64,000 nt of DNA from Neobacillus ginsengisoli (lineage in GTDB: Bacteria; Bacillota; Bacilli; Bacillales_B; DSM-18226). The notes beneath the pieces were generated by a model. It had not been told where the DNA came from. It searched no databases and saw nothing but the letters and a program-made list of their open reading frames with translations. Location: NCBI RefSeq assembly GCF_030813055.1, contig NZ_JAUSTW010000002.1, positions 682,001 to 746,000 on the forward strand. Reading direction: 5' to 3'. Below are positions 53,323 to 63,049 of this stretch, piece after piece. Both the position numbers and the translations under genes were made by a program. How positions within the stretch are numbered: the first letter of the stretch is position 1; each line of letters opens with the position of its first letter.

Positions 53323-55248
53323 TTATTTTGAGAATTTAGTTGCAAGTGCTGCGACATCCGGTGTTCCAAGTCCTGTAGCCTGATTATAGACCGTACCCGG
53401 AGTTCCTGTGTAGAAGCCGTTATCGTTAGTAGCACCAGTTGTGTTTAATGGGTGTAATGGTGAATGTGCTTGTTGTGCAAAACGATAGATTTGCGGATTC
53501 CAGAAGCCCACCTGTGTTTTATCTGCACTATTAATTAAAGCAGAAAGACCAGCTAACTGTGGAGCAACAAAGGAAGTTCCTCCGTAAGTGGCAGACCCGA
53601 AATTCGTACCTGGTGCACCTGGATCACTGAACCAAACCTGATAGCCTGTGTATGGATCTGCGTTCATAGAAAGGTCAGGCATATTTCGTCCAGTTCCTCT
53701 TCCTGTAACTATCGTTGGACCGGCATCTCGTGTTAAGGTAGTCTGGCCAGCATTCGGTGTCCATTGTTTCACAGCTGTATACTTGTTTACACCCTTAACT
53801 CCAAGCTGATAATCAGGGGTAGCAAAGAATTGGCTAAAGCCGCCGCCGCTGCCTGCAAGGTATCTGCCTGACCAACCAGCAGGAGTGTTTAATCCTCGTG
53901 CATCAAAATACTTAAATAGGTAATCCCAGCCCCATGCACGTTCTTGATCATTACTTACATCCAAATTATAAGTATTTGAATGGAAGTGGAACGGTAAGGT
54001 AGTTCCGCCAGCTGCTGTAATATATGGACTATCGGCAGGATTATCTACTGACAACGAAGCTGCGTTAGGTACTGTAGAACCTAGCCCGAATTCCCTTGCT
54101 GCATCATAAGAACCTTCGTCACCTGCAGCTGCAAACATCGAAATGCCTTGTGATGCTGCCTGCATGTACAATTGATTAAACACTTCCGCGTATTGTGGTG
54201 TCTCGAGTTGTTGTTGGACAAAATATTGAATAGCGGGTTCGCTTTCTCCCCAGCTTACAGAGATTTGCTGTGCATTATTTTCATTAATCGCCGTTGCGAA
54301 TGCATCAGTGAACCCTGTGTCAGTATTTGGTCCGACATAGACATTAATATTTGCTTGCGGGGCTAATGCACCTGATTGTTGCACATCTAGTGTTGTTTCA
54401 TCATATCCGTCCCAGCCAGAGCCTCCATCGACATCTGTTTTGGTAATCCGATCGTTTTTAACGTCTATTCCTGTACCTTTCCAGAATGAATAAGCATCCT
54501 CAGGATTAAACTCAGCTAAGGAGACAATCCCAATTGTCTGCCCGGCCCCTGTTGCCCCTTTGTCATAAAGCGGTTGGACATTGTACTGCTTGATTAAATC
54601 TTGTGGCATAAGATTAAGCGGGCCAGTTGGAGTGGTTCCATTATCGGTTAAAGGAGCAGGTTGTTTTACAGCATGTGAAGTGAAATTGGAATAGTTACTT
54701 AACCCTAGGATACAAAGAATATCGTTTCCAAAACTTATTGGAACTTTTGGACTGTCTTTCGTCCCATGGAAGGTTTTCCCTTTGTATTTTTCTTGCTTAA
54801 GTGTAATGGAAAATGCTTTATTAAACTGATCTGCCGTTCCTGTTGCCGTAATGAGTAAATTGTTAGGATAAACTTTTGTTTTAATACCAAAAAAACTTAA
54901 ATAAGTTGTTGTAAGTTTAATTGATTTTGGATTTGCTCCATAGCTTTTACTGAATTGATCAACCGAAAGATAATGACGGTAATTTTTGTTTCCAGGTGTT
55001 GTTGTATCATTAATATACTTGGCAAGCTTGTCCTTATTGTTGATTTTCAACACAATATCAACTGTTACTTGGGTATTTCCCGGCAAATCTCCAAATACAC
55101 TGGCATTCTGTAAAGCTTGCGGGTTAGCCCCCTGTTGCACAGTTACTTTTTGCGGGCTTGCCGCGTTTGTTAAGGAAGGTACAGCTGTTAGGAGCATCAT
55201 GGAACTTAAAGTAGATACGGTACTAAATTTTTTCCAGAACTTTTTCAC
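53323..55248 (-). CDS. Secreted S53 (sedolisin/kumamolisin) serine-carboxyl protease
   Basis: 641 residues. Signal peptide (about 1-30, ending TNAA), pro-domain (about 35-195), catalytic domain (about 215-641). The triad is readable: Glu284 and Asp288 in YDETTLDVQ, and Ser559 in YGGTSFVAPQ. Asp377 in AAGDEGS supplies the oxyanion site. Such enzymes work outside the cell at acidic pH after removal of the pro-domain. No signature points to a particular substrate. It is transcribed alone. Confidence 0.93.
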   Translation of the reverse strand: MKKFWKKFSTVSTLSSMMLLTAVPSLTNAASPQKVTVQQGANPQALQNASVFGDLPGNTQVTVDIVLKINNKDKLAKYINDTTTPGNKNYRHYLSVDQFSKSYGANPKSIKLTTTYLSFFGIKTKVYPNNLLITATGTADQFNKAFSITLKQEKYKGKTFHGTKDSPKVPISFGNDILCILGLSNYSNFTSHAVKQPAPLTDNGTTPTGPLNLMPQDLIKQYNVQPLYDKGATGAGQTIGIVSLAEFNPEDAYSFWKGTGIDVKNDRITKTDVDGGSGWDGYDETTLDVQQSGALAPQANINVYVGPNTDTGFTDAFATAINENNAQQISVSWGESEPAIQYFVQQQLETPQYAEVFNQLYMQAASQGISMFAAAGDEGSYDAAREFGLGSTVPNAASLSVDNPADSPYITAAGGTTLPFHFHSNTYNLDVSNDQERAWGWDYLFKYFDARGLNTPAGWSGRYLAGSGGGFSQFFATPDYQLGVKGVNKYTAVKQWTPNAGQTTLTRDAGPTIVTGRGTGRNMPDLSMNADPYTGYQVWFSDPGAPGTNFGSATYGGTSFVAPQLAGLSALINSADKTQVGFWNPQIYRFAQQAHSPLHPLNTTGATNDNGFYTGTPGTVYNQATGLGTPDVAALATKFSK

Positions 55249-55904
55249 TCATTTCCCTTCTTCCTTTATGTAGTAGATTGCACAAGTACTTGTACGTTTC
55301 AATTATGTAATAAAGAGAGATGATTAACAATAAAATATATTCTGACTTTTTCGACAGTTAAGAATGATGATTCTACAATTATTGCCTCCGCGGAAAAGAG
55401 AAGTTAGTAAAAACTCCTTCCCCAGGTTGGGAAGGGGTTTGAGTTATGGATAAATGAAGGTTTTCAGGAATTCCAAGTAAGATTGACAAAGCTGGTAAGT
55501 AGTTGGATATAAAATAGGACGTGACATTATGAGTATTGGGATATATTTGTATTATTTCTTCAATATATATATATTGAATTGAGGATATTTTACAACGAAT
55601 CTATTATTCTATAGCAACCCCTTTAAATATTACTCGGTTATATTATAATCTTTTATAAAAATAGTAAAAGTATCAATAATATGTACTTGTTTCAGAAGAA
55701 AAGCCTCATTTTTGGGTGTTTTTTTTGTTGGTCCATCGAAATATTTTATCGTTTTCCTTGAAGGAAAAGAGCGTTATCGCCTACAATTATATCAGTACCG
55801 ACTTTTAGTTTAGAAGAAGGTAAGGACGTTCTAATCCTTGTTCATTTTTTATAATAAGATAGTAAATTTAAGGTTGATGACAAAAACGAAAGGATGTTTA
55901 TTAT
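55249..55904 (+). other. Long intergenic region
   Basis: No clear gene in 656 nt. It holds one terminator-like hairpin, CCTTCCC/GGGAAGG at about 55410-55440, with no gene reading into it, and very AT-rich stretches that must contain the promoter of the S53 gene (minus strand). Confidence 0.5.
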
Positions 55905-55991
55905 ATGAAATTCTTGGTTAAGACACTTATCATAATAGATATTCTTATAATTTTGGCTGTTATATGCGGTGAAATTTTTTTTAGCATATGA
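55905..55991 (+). CDS. Tiny single-helix membrane peptide
   Basis: 28 codons: a basic MKFLVK start and one hydrophobic helix with Cys. GAAAGGATG lies upstream of the ATG. Too short to be sure; similar tiny membrane peptides occur in Bacillus. Confidence 0.4.
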   Translation: MKFLVKTLIIIDILIILAVICGEIFFSI

Positions 55992-56019
55992 TGCTTAATC
56001 AACAAAAAAGATAGTAGGG

Positions 56020-56655
56020 TTATTTTGTTTTTGCCATATTTTTAGGTATTTTACGATAAACCAATATAAAGTTGATGATAACAATGATGACAAGGTAGAA
56101 AGAATACATCAAAATAGAAACCCACTTATTGTGATGGAGATTTGCTCCTGCATAGGAAAGAACGAATATATTTGGGATTTTACCGAAAGCTGAAGCTATA
56201 ATGAAAACTACCCAATTGACGTTACTTAAACCACAAACGATATTTACGACTGGTGCAGGAATAACAGGGATTAATCGTGCTGTTAAAATCGCTAAAAAGG
56301 ACTTGCGATTAAGGAATTCTTCATATTCTTGAACCTTTGGATACTTCTTTAACTTTTGTTGCGCCCATTCTCTAAAGCCATATCTAGTAATAAAAAAGAG
56401 AAGGATTGTGCCAAACATTGATCCGGAAAGGGAGATAACCGCTCCTTGTATGGTTCCAAAAACCGCTCCTATGATACCGGTTGAAACGGCAAAAGGAACT
56501 ACTGGAAAGAAAACGCATATAGTAAGCAGCAATATACTTACGATAATGGCAGGACTACCACCATGAATTATCATTCCAATAAGAGTGTCTTTTTGGGTAA
56601 TTCCAACAACTATGATGGTGATTAGCATAATGACTAAGAATGTTTTTTTAAACAT
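56020..56655 (-). CDS. VTT-domain (TVP38/TMEM64, DedA-like) membrane protein
   Basis: About 211 residues and five to six hydrophobic helices. FFPVVPFAVSTGIIGAVFGTIQGAVISLSGSMFGTILLF and RLIPVIPAPVVNIVCGLSNV are typical of the VTT/SNARE-associated family, related to lipid scramblase-like membrane proteins. The precise role is unknown. GAGGTG lies just before the ATG at 56655. Confidence 0.82.
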   Translation of the reverse strand: MFKKTFLVIMLITIIVVGITQKDTLIGMIIHGGSPAIIVSILLLTICVFFPVVPFAVSTGIIGAVFGTIQGAVISLSGSMFGTILLFFITRYGFREWAQQKLKKYPKVQEYEEFLNRKSFLAILTARLIPVIPAPVVNIVCGLSNVNWVVFIIASAFGKIPNIFVLSYAGANLHHNKWVSILMYSFYLVIIVIINFILVYRKIPKNMAKTK

Positions 56656-56897
56656 TTTGCACCTCAATTGTTTTCAATCATCTATCTAAAATTATAAAAT
56701 ACCTTTTCTGAAAATGGGGTTGTTAAGTAAATTTTAATAAAATAGCATCCTTTCACGATGCCTTAAAATCATTGCCCTGTACATGGTTTTTAAGCTGTCT
56801 ACAGCATCACTTTCTTTGTTGATTAAGGAATGGTGGAAAAGAATATTTGGCTTAGGATTTTAATTATGATAATTTTTAAACAGGATAAGGTGAGTTT

Positions 56898-57155
56898 ATG
56901 AGATTAGCGATAACAATTGCAATTATATGTATTATTGTATTATCTGGCTGCCAAAAAGAAGTAAAGCAATATCAAAATGGAAAACTAGTTTATGAAGGTG
57001 CTGTAGATAATAATGGAGTACGTGATGGTACAGGGAAACTATACGATACTCAAACTGGAAAAGTGATTTTTGAAGGTCTATTTAGGAATGGTCTGATGTT
57101 AAAAGGGACCATGTATGATAAGAATGGCGAAAACCCACATCCTTATCAAGAGTGA
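56898..57155 (+). CDS. Small lipoprotein with MORN-like repeats
   Basis: 85 residues. The signal ends in LSGC (Cys18). The rest has MORN-like units: YQNGKLVYEGAVDNNGVRDGTGKLYD and GKVIFEGLFRNGLMLKGTMYD. Such repeats usually bind lipids or other proteins. Probably anchored outside the membrane. Ribosome site AAGGTGAG. Confidence 0.72.
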   Translation: MRLAITIAIICIIVLSGCQKEVKQYQNGKLVYEGAVDNNGVRDGTGKLYDTQTGKVIFEGLFRNGLMLKGTMYDKNGENPHPYQE

Positions 57156-57294
57156 AAAGCCGTCTCCCCGTCATTTAGTTGATCATTTCATAATTTAGTA
57201 GGTGTTAAAGAGTTTTTACATTTAAGTCAAGACTCTCTATTCCTCTCATTGTTTATTTTATCGAATAGTGAAATGTGTACGAGAAAAGTCAAAG

Positions 57295-57332
57295 AAAAAA
57301 GACTCAAGTGGATGGTCACTCGAGTCTTTTTA
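57295..57332. terminator. Bidirectional terminator
   Basis: Stem AAAAAGACTC/GAGTCTTTTT with inner AGTG/CACT pairs. T-runs on both strands serve the lipoprotein gene and the convergent glycosyltransferase gene. Confidence 0.85.
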
Positions 57333-57353
57333 TCATCAAAAATAAGGAAAAAT

Positions 57354-58514
57354 TTATTTATTTGAAGCAACAGCAAAAGAAAAAGAAAATCTTTTTTTCT
57401 TCACAGGTTCATACTCCTCTTTTTCCACAGAGAGGAGAAAAGTCAAAATATCTTCCGCTGCATGCTCGTTGATAAAGTTTCTTTGCGAATCTATGATAGA
57501 AGTTAAACGTTCCCCGCCACCCGCTAACAATCCTTTGATAATGGAAGTAAGATGTTCAGTGTTTTTGCAAAACACACCTAAATTATGCTTTTCGGCAAAC
57601 CATGGATTATCTTTTTCTTGCCCTGGTAAAGCTCCTGTTATGATAATGGGCAAGTTCGTCGAAACAGCTTCAAACATTACATTCGGGCTTCCTCTTGTGA
57701 TCGCAATATCTGCTGCCAGCATCAAATCTTGAATATTTTTAACAAATCCATAAATTTGAGCACGGTCACCAAAACGATCTTTTAAAGAAGATTCCAATTC
57801 CATTTTCAATTTTTCATTTCTGCCTGCGATGATGCTTACCGTACAATCGAAGTGTTCAAGCAGTTCTTCTGCAATCGCACTCATATTGCCTACTCCTTCA
57901 CCACCACTCATCATTAAAAAGTTGATAGTAGATTTTCCACTGTTCCGATTGCCTGAATGGCAATGAAATCTTTCCCGAACAGGAAAGCCAACCACGTTTA
58001 TTTTTTCTTCAGGAACGCCAAACTCTAAACATTTTTCTTTGGCTTCATCCGTAGGGCTAAGGATAAAGTCTGCCCGCCCGTCTGCCCATAAAGGATAAAT
58101 ATTCACAAGATCGGCAATAAGGGTGCCAAAAGGAATGTGAATGTTTTCTTTACGCAGGATATTAATGACAGAACCATTGAAATTAGGATGAATCGATAAA
58201 ATCAAATCAGGTTTTACTTCATTCAGTAAAGCCAGAAAATTGTTTCTGATCATCACTTCTACGCATTTATCCACTAAAAAGGAATTCATTGCAGAAAAAT
58301 GCCAGATGGCGTTCCACAGCTGGGCAGAATATCGAGTAATCGGTCCGTAGGTTTTGCCGATGTTTAATAAAGCTGTACCGCCTAAAGCAAAGCCATCGAC
58401 CACATGGATGTCAATGTGAGTATTTACACCGATTTTTTCCTGCAAGGATTCTGCGATACTTTTATGTCCATGACCTGTATGGTCAGAGGAAATCACCAGA
58501 ATTTTTTTAGTCAC
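57354..58514 (-). CDS. GT28-type diacylglycerol glycosyltransferase (MGDG synthase/UgtP-like)
   Basis: About 386 residues. The N-terminal half has the MGDG_synth pattern (KILVISSDHTGHGHKSIAESL; DLILSIHPNF; FGTLIADLVNIYPLW). The C-terminal half is a GT28 UDP-sugar domain (MMSGGEGVGNM, ITRGSPNVMFEAVSTNLPIIITGALPGQEKDN). It likely transfers a sugar to diacylglycerol at the membrane. The GTG at 58514 follows AGAAAGGA and suits the family start; the longer ATG form adds 16 unrelated residues. Confidence 0.83.
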   Translation of the reverse strand: MTKKILVISSDHTGHGHKSIAESLQEKIGVNTHIDIHVVDGFALGGTALLNIGKTYGPITRYSAQLWNAIWHFSAMNSFLVDKCVEVMIRNNFLALLNEVKPDLILSIHPNFNGSVINILRKENIHIPFGTLIADLVNIYPLWADGRADFILSPTDEAKEKCLEFGVPEEKINVVGFPVRERFHCHSGNRNSGKSTINFLMMSGGEGVGNMSAIAEELLEHFDCTVSIIAGRNEKLKMELESSLKDRFGDRAQIYGFVKNIQDLMLAADIAITRGSPNVMFEAVSTNLPIIITGALPGQEKDNPWFAEKHNLGVFCKNTEHLTSIIKGLLAGGGERLTSIIDSQRNFINEHAAEDILTFLLSVEKEEYEPVKKKRFSFSFAVASNK

Positions 58515-59044
58515 ACTATCAATCCTTTCTAAATTACTTATATTGAAAGAACGTTTCATCAAAATATTATCGCTTTTGAAGGAGAAATTTTCTTTTATAT
58601 TATAAAAATAGGAATATTTTAAATTTTATTTTGTAAAAACATGCAAAAAAGCCTTTTCGGTAAAAGACTTCGGTTATTAGGATGACTATAAACTTTTAGT
58701 GAATCTTTTATCATTATATGTAAAATCAATAAGAAAAAAAAGAACTTTTTTATGGAAATAGATTTTTTGGTCCTGTCATATGGAAAATTTAAGAATTAAT
58801 CCCCTAATTTATATAAACATTGAAGGCCAGTTAATACTTTTTTGGATAAGATAGCCGGAAGCTTAGGGTCAATAGCGTTAATAATGACATGTGCAGTCAT
58901 AATGGAATCTACTCCTGCAGCAATGAGGATTATGAGGCATAGATTTGGGGCTGGTTCATAGTTATATTATTAACATCAATTTTTAGCCTAGAGTTTACTA
59001 CCACTTATGTTACGGTTCATCGTAGCCTTTCTAACTGCAAATTT
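58515..59044 (+). other. Intergenic region with a possible coding relic
   Basis: About 530 nt without an intact gene. The plus-strand frame 58824-58961 reads PVNTFLDKIAGSLGSIALIM and ends MRIMRHRFGAGS, with no start or ribosome site. It could be a fragment of a transporter-like protein but is not identified. Confidence 0.35.
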
Positions 59045-59086
59045 TAAAAAAAGAACCTTCAATCCAAAGATAGATCAAAGGTTCTG
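59045..59086 (-). terminator. Terminator of mqo
   Basis: On the minus strand AGAACCTTTGATC pairs with GATTGAAGGTTCT, followed by seven T. It sits about 120 nt past the mqo stop. Confidence 0.8.
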
Positions 59087-59204
59087 TGTTTTATTTTCAA
59101 TAGTATTCTATTATTTACTCAATCATCATAGAAACGATTGTCCATTAATGAAAAATGTTGCTTAAACTTTTTCATTCAATACCTTGGTTTCTACATCCAA
59201 AGAA

Positions 59205-60704
59205 TTAACTAAAGACCGGCTCTTTTTCGCTTAGACCAAGCGTCTGCGCTGTTGAAGAATGAATTTCGTGCAGAAGCTTTGGGTTTTCCATTAGGGACAC
59301 GCCATAAGAAGGAATCATTTCTTTGATTTTCGCTTCCCACTCTTTCATATGTTGCGGGAAGCATTTTTTGATTACCTCAAGCATTACGTGAACGGCAGTA
59401 GAAGCACCCGGAGAAGCGCCTAGTAATGCTGCGATCGAGCCATCAGCGGCAGTAATCACTTCCGTACCAAATTGAAGCGTTCCTTTGCCGCCTGCTTCAG
59501 TATCTTTAATAACTTGCACTCGTTGGCCCGCTACTACTAAATCCCATTCCTCAGCTTTAGCGTCCGGGATAAACTCTCGTAACTCTTCCATGCGCTGTTC
59601 TTTCGATAACGTAACTTGCTGAATCAGGTATTTCGTCAATGACATCTCTTTTGCGCCTGCCGCTAACATAGTTATGACATTATTCGGTTTGACGGAAGTT
59701 ATCAAATCAAACATTGAACCGTTTTTTAAAAACTTTGGTGAAAAGCCGGCAAACGGTCCAAATAGCAACGATTTTTTATTGTCGATAAATCTTGTGTCAA
59801 GATGCGGAACAGACATTGGCGGAGCTCCAACCTTAGCTTTGCCGTATACTTTTGCATGATGCTGCGCTACAACATCCGGATTATTACACACCATAAATAT
59901 TCCGCTTACCGGGAATCCTCCAATATGTTTTCCTTCAGGAATACCGGATTTTTGCAGTAAATGCAGGCTTCCTCCACCGCCTCCGATAAAGACGAATTTT
60001 GCAGTATGGCGTTCGACGTTACCGCTGTCGTTTCGTACTTTCAATTCCCAGGAGCCGTCGCTAGTACGTTTAATATTATTAACGCTATGTTTGTATTTGA
60101 TATCGACGCTTTTACTCTTTAAGTGATCAAACAACATGCGTGTTAAAGCACCAAAGTTGACATCCGTTCCAGAGTCGATTTTTGTTGCCGCTATCGGTTC
60201 ATTCAATGTACGGCCTTCCATGATAAGCGGAATCCATTCTATCAGTTTTTCATGGTCATCGGAAAATTCCATCCCTTGAAACAGGGTATTGTTTGATAGC
60301 GCTTCAAAACGTTTTTTCAAAAAAGTTACATTTTGTTCCCCTTGTACCATACTCATATGAGGTATTGGCATGATAAAATCCTGCGGATTACGAATCAGCT
60401 TGCTGTTTACAAGATAAGACCAAAACTGCATTGAAACCTGAAACTGTTCATTAATTTTTATAGCTTTACTAATATCTAAAGATCCATCCGGTTTTTCGAC
60501 CGTGTAGTTAAGCTCGCACAGTGCCGCATGCCCCGTTCCCGCATTATTCCATTCGTTAGAGCTTTCCTCTCCTGCGTTTGCGAGCTTCTCAAACACTGTA
60601 ATTTCCCATTCCGGTACTAATTCTTTCAAGAGTGTCCCCAAAGTCGCACTCATGATTCCGGCGCCAATTAAAATAACGTCTGTTTTAGTTCCTATGTTGA
60701 TCAT
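59205..60704 (-). CDS. mqo: Malate:quinone oxidoreductase
   Basis: About 499 residues. The FAD-binding start [57 protein letters not shown] and the C-terminal [18 protein letters not shown] all match Mqo. It oxidises malate to oxaloacetate and feeds electrons to menaquinone at the membrane. The ATG at 60704 is chosen over the upstream TTG. Confidence 0.95.
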   Translation of the reverse strand: MINIGTKTDVILIGAGIMSATLGTLLKELVPEWEITVFEKLANAGEESSNEWNNAGTGHAALCELNYTVEKPDGSLDISKAIKINEQFQVSMQFWSYLVNSKLIRNPQDFIMPIPHMSMVQGEQNVTFLKKRFEALSNNTLFQGMEFSDDHEKLIEWIPLIMEGRTLNEPIAATKIDSGTDVNFGALTRMLFDHLKSKSVDIKYKHSVNNIKRTSDGSWELKVRNDSGNVERHTAKFVFIGGGGGSLHLLQKSGIPEGKHIGGFPVSGIFMVCNNPDVVAQHHAKVYGKAKVGAPPMSVPHLDTRFIDNKKSLLFGPFAGFSPKFLKNGSMFDLITSVKPNNVITMLAAGAKEMSLTKYLIQQVTLSKEQRMEELREFIPDAKAEEWDLVVAGQRVQVIKDTEAGGKGTLQFGTEVITAADGSIAALLGASPGASTAVHVMLEVIKKCFPQHMKEWEAKIKEMIPSYGVSLMENPKLLHEIHSSTAQTLGLSEKEPVFS

Positions 60705-61072
60705 TTTTACCAACCTTTTCCCCTAAAATTTGCAGAAAAGATGTAGGCGTCACAACAAGCTAAGGCGCGACCTAGTCACACACCTTTTCTGTCTCAATTA
60801 TAACCAAATTATAGTGTATTACAAATTTTTTATAGATTAAAACATCTACTATTATATAATAATTATAAGTTATATAAAAGCTGGTAATAAGTGAGAAGTC
60901 CGTCCACAAGGCCTAGGAACACATAATATAGTTTGTGTGAAGAAATGAACTTAAACTACCGCAAGGGAAGGGGAAGAACACAAGTGTTTTTTTTCATGGG
61001 AATACCCGCAATCCCAATCGTTAAAGGATTACAGGTTTTATTTGATGATACATACTGCATTTCAGTCAATAT
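60705..61072 (+). other. Intergenic region between mqo and the hydrophilic orphan
   Basis: About 370 nt with no supported gene. The AT-rich part at 60830-60880 probably holds the mqo promoter (minus strand). A 70-codon ORF at 60933 lacks a ribosome site and overlaps the next gene. Confidence 0.5.
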
Positions 61073-61549
61073 TTATTCGTTTTCTTTCACTTCTACTGTA
61101 GCACCAGTTTCTTCACTCGGCTCTTCAACTGGGTCTTCACCATAACCTTGGCTTTGTTCGGATTCTGAGCTAATAATGCTCTCTATTAATTTGTTTATAC
61201 CTTGCTGTCCTCCTGCTTCATCATTATCCCGTCCTGCGATTCCACTTCTTCCATTTCCATATGCGAATTGTGATTGATTATTTTGGGACGCGCTATGGTC
61301 AATAGCGTTTTGTCCACCTTGATTTGCGTTCGTACCAACATGTTTATTGATCTGTCCGCCGCCCTCAGCTCTTTGTTCTATATTGAAATTTTTGTTTCCA
61401 ATATTAAAGGTGTATTGAATGTTGATATTAATTTTAAGACCGTCACTGTTGGGTTCTATTGAGTGTTCATTTTTTGCTTCTTTCTTATAATCGCTATTTT
61501 TTTTGTCTTTTTCATGGTCTGATATCAGTATGTTCCCTCCTTTTTTCAT
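61073..61549 (-). CDS. Hydrophilic orphan protein
   Basis: Up to 158 residues, charged N-terminus, central Asn/Gln/Gly-rich part (GGGQINKHVGTNANQGGQNA) and an acidic Glu-rich tail. No signal, helix or known domain. The ATG at 61549 has no ribosome site; a strong AAAGGAGGG lies inside the frame and points to a CTG at 61528. Lack of a normal start there is odd. Composition suggests a spore-coat-like or disordered protein, which is only a guess. Confidence 0.55.
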   Translation of the reverse strand: MKKGGNILISDHEKDKKNSDYKKEAKNEHSIEPNSDGLKININIQYTFNIGNKNFNIEQRAEGGGQINKHVGTNANQGGQNAIDHSASQNNQSQFAYGNGRSGIAGRDNDEAGGQQGINKLIESIISSESEQSQGYGEDPVEEPSEETGATVEVKENE

Positions 61550-61730
61550 GTGATATTATCAATATATTTGTGGTCGCTAGATTACGTTTGGACAAGCTAT
61601 TGAGAAAATCATCCTTTTTTGCCAAGATGTGTACTCAACGTATTAACGGAAGTAGTTGGATGCCTTATTCAGTTGAGTGAATCTCAACATATTTACAGTC
61701 ATATAAAACCACGTCCTACAGACAACGAAA

Positions 61731-61799
61731 AAAACGCTATGTCACGTAATTGTCCCGTATGATTGAACGGTAAACAATATGATAACATAGCGTTTTTTT
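61731..61799. terminator. Bidirectional hairpin beside the tRNA fragment
   Basis: 12-bp stem AAAACGCTATGT/ACATAGCGTTTT with a 42-nt loop, T-run on both strands. On the minus strand it lies where the terminator of the tRNA gene would be. Confidence 0.65.
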
Positions 61800-61806
61800 T
61801 AAAGTA

Positions 61807-61848
61807 CGTCCCAGAGAGGATTCGAACCTCCGACCTACAGTTTAGGAA
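61807..61848 (-). tRNA. 3' half of tRNA-Arg(CCU), fragment at an attachment site
   Basis: Minus strand: anticodon loop TTCCTAA, 3' anticodon arm ACTGT, T-arm GGAGG-TTCGAAT-CCTCT (last pair G-U), acceptor strand CTGGGAC and discriminator G. D-arm, 5' acceptor strand and 5' anticodon arm of a tRNA are absent upstream. The anticodon CCT and discriminator G indicate Arg. This is the pattern left by an element inserted at the anticodon loop. Confidence 0.75.
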
Positions 61849-61867
61849 TGTGTATACTTAAACTGTA
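61836..61867. other. Candidate att core site (9-bp inverted arms)
   Basis: TACAGTTTA (61836-61844, tRNA side) and TAAACTGTA (61859-61867, element side) are perfect inverted repeats around 14 nt. Tyrosine integrases use such anticodon-stem symmetry as core sites. Confidence 0.6.
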
Positions 61868-61954
61868 TTACATAGTTAGATGCTTTATTTTATAAGGTTT
61901 TGTTTGCTTAATGTTAGGTTTAATTTATTAGGTTTGGGCGGTAATTTGTAATGT

Positions 61955-62150
61955 GTGGTGGCAAATTGGTGGCAAAAATTTGTGAGGAAAATTGTATCTC
62001 ATTTTAAATTTTATATTCCTTCAAGTTGGTGTGGTGGCCACTTTACATTGATGGCTTGTAACTTAAGGATACAATAAATATCAGGTAAAATTATTTCCAC
62101 ATACTAGCCATGTGGGATCCAGGAACAATGGTGGTAAACTAGTGGCAAAC
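61955..62150 (+). repeat. GTGGCAAA repeats, integrase-arm-like
   Basis: GTGGTGGCAAA (61955-61965), TTGGTGGCAAA (61966-61976), a variant GGTGGTAAAC (about 62130-62139) and TAGTGGCAAAC (62140-62150), all in the same orientation within 300 bp of the att core. Direct repeats like these are typical arm-type integrase sites. No integrase gene is seen in the window. Confidence 0.5.
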
Positions 62151-62547
62151 TCCATTAATCTGAACCCCAACTACATCGTAAAAAACGTATATGCTTGAAA
62201 CAAAAACCTAATAAATCAATCCTTTCATGCAATTCTGTTTTAATTAGATTAACATTTCAGATTGATAGTGTTGGGGTCGGGGGTTCGATTTCCCCACAGG
62301 TCATTAATACAGAGCCGTGCTAACCATTGTGTTATCAAGGCTCTTTTTCAATAACAGGAAAATTATACAGATGACCAACTACTGGATTCATTCCAAATCT
62401 CTTCCTCCAATTATCAATTCATAGATACCCCTAATTTCTCCGTACAGTATATCAGCTTTTCTAGTTTCATACAAAGTAGGGAATTCTTCAACGAACTTCA
62501 AGAATCTACAAATAAAGTTTTATACGGAATTGAGTAGTAAAAATTGT

Positions 62548-62987
62548 TTATCCAAGGTGTTCAAAGTCCATAGGATCCTTTGGAAGTAGGATGTAAGTTT
62601 CTAAGCCCTCGATCGTGAGAACCCACGAAGTTGACGAGCTAAGTATCGGTTTTCTCTCTTTGAAAGAACGGAGTGAAGCGCTTGGTAATCTGTAAGACCA
62701 ACTGTTTCCGCCCGTCCAATAACCTGGGCAAGTTCCTTTTCAACCGACTGATTTGGAAACCGTAGTTCGATTTTTCCGCAAGCATAGATGTAAGACGGTT
62801 CTTTAGTCTTTTCACTATTGGAATTAGATGCTACTCCTCTGCCTCCGCAGCTACAATTACCTGTTGTTCCGCATTGCGGGAAAAGCATCGTTTCTAGATT
62901 ATCGGAATACGAACCGACTGCTTGTACCTCATTTTCGTTAAGAAGCTGATTTTCTAACTGTTCCATCCCTTCATTAATATGTTCCAT
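62548..62987 (-). pseudogene. PatA/PatG-type maturation protease C-terminal domain, frameshifted
   Basis: From ATG 62987 (AGGAGGAAG upstream) the frame starts MEHINEGMEQLENQLLN, runs through a Cys-rich linker (QCGTTGNCSCGGRG) and enters the conserved domain YIYACGKIELRF, VIGRAETVGLTDYQAL, RENRYLARQL. There it shifts and stops at 62601. In the other frame the domain continues as WVLTIEGLETYILLPKDP up to 62548. This domain is the C-terminal part of cyanobactin-type PatA/PatG proteases. One base is missing at about 62623-62631. Confidence 0.75.
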
Positions 62988-63049
62988 TTTTCTTCCTCCT
63001 ACCACAAATTTGTTAATACTTTCAATTAAATATGCCAAATGAAATTATA

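Noticed and set aside
60933..61145. 70-codon plus-strand ORF
   Set aside because: It overlaps the 3' end of the hydrophilic orphan on the other strand and has no ribosome site.
62271..62304. T-arm-like sequence GGGTTCGATT-TCCCC resembling a tRNA or tmRNA end
   Set aside because: The T-stem does not pair properly (no C at position 61), and no acceptor strand or CCA-adjacent structure is found. It may be a degraded att relic but is not supported as an RNA gene.
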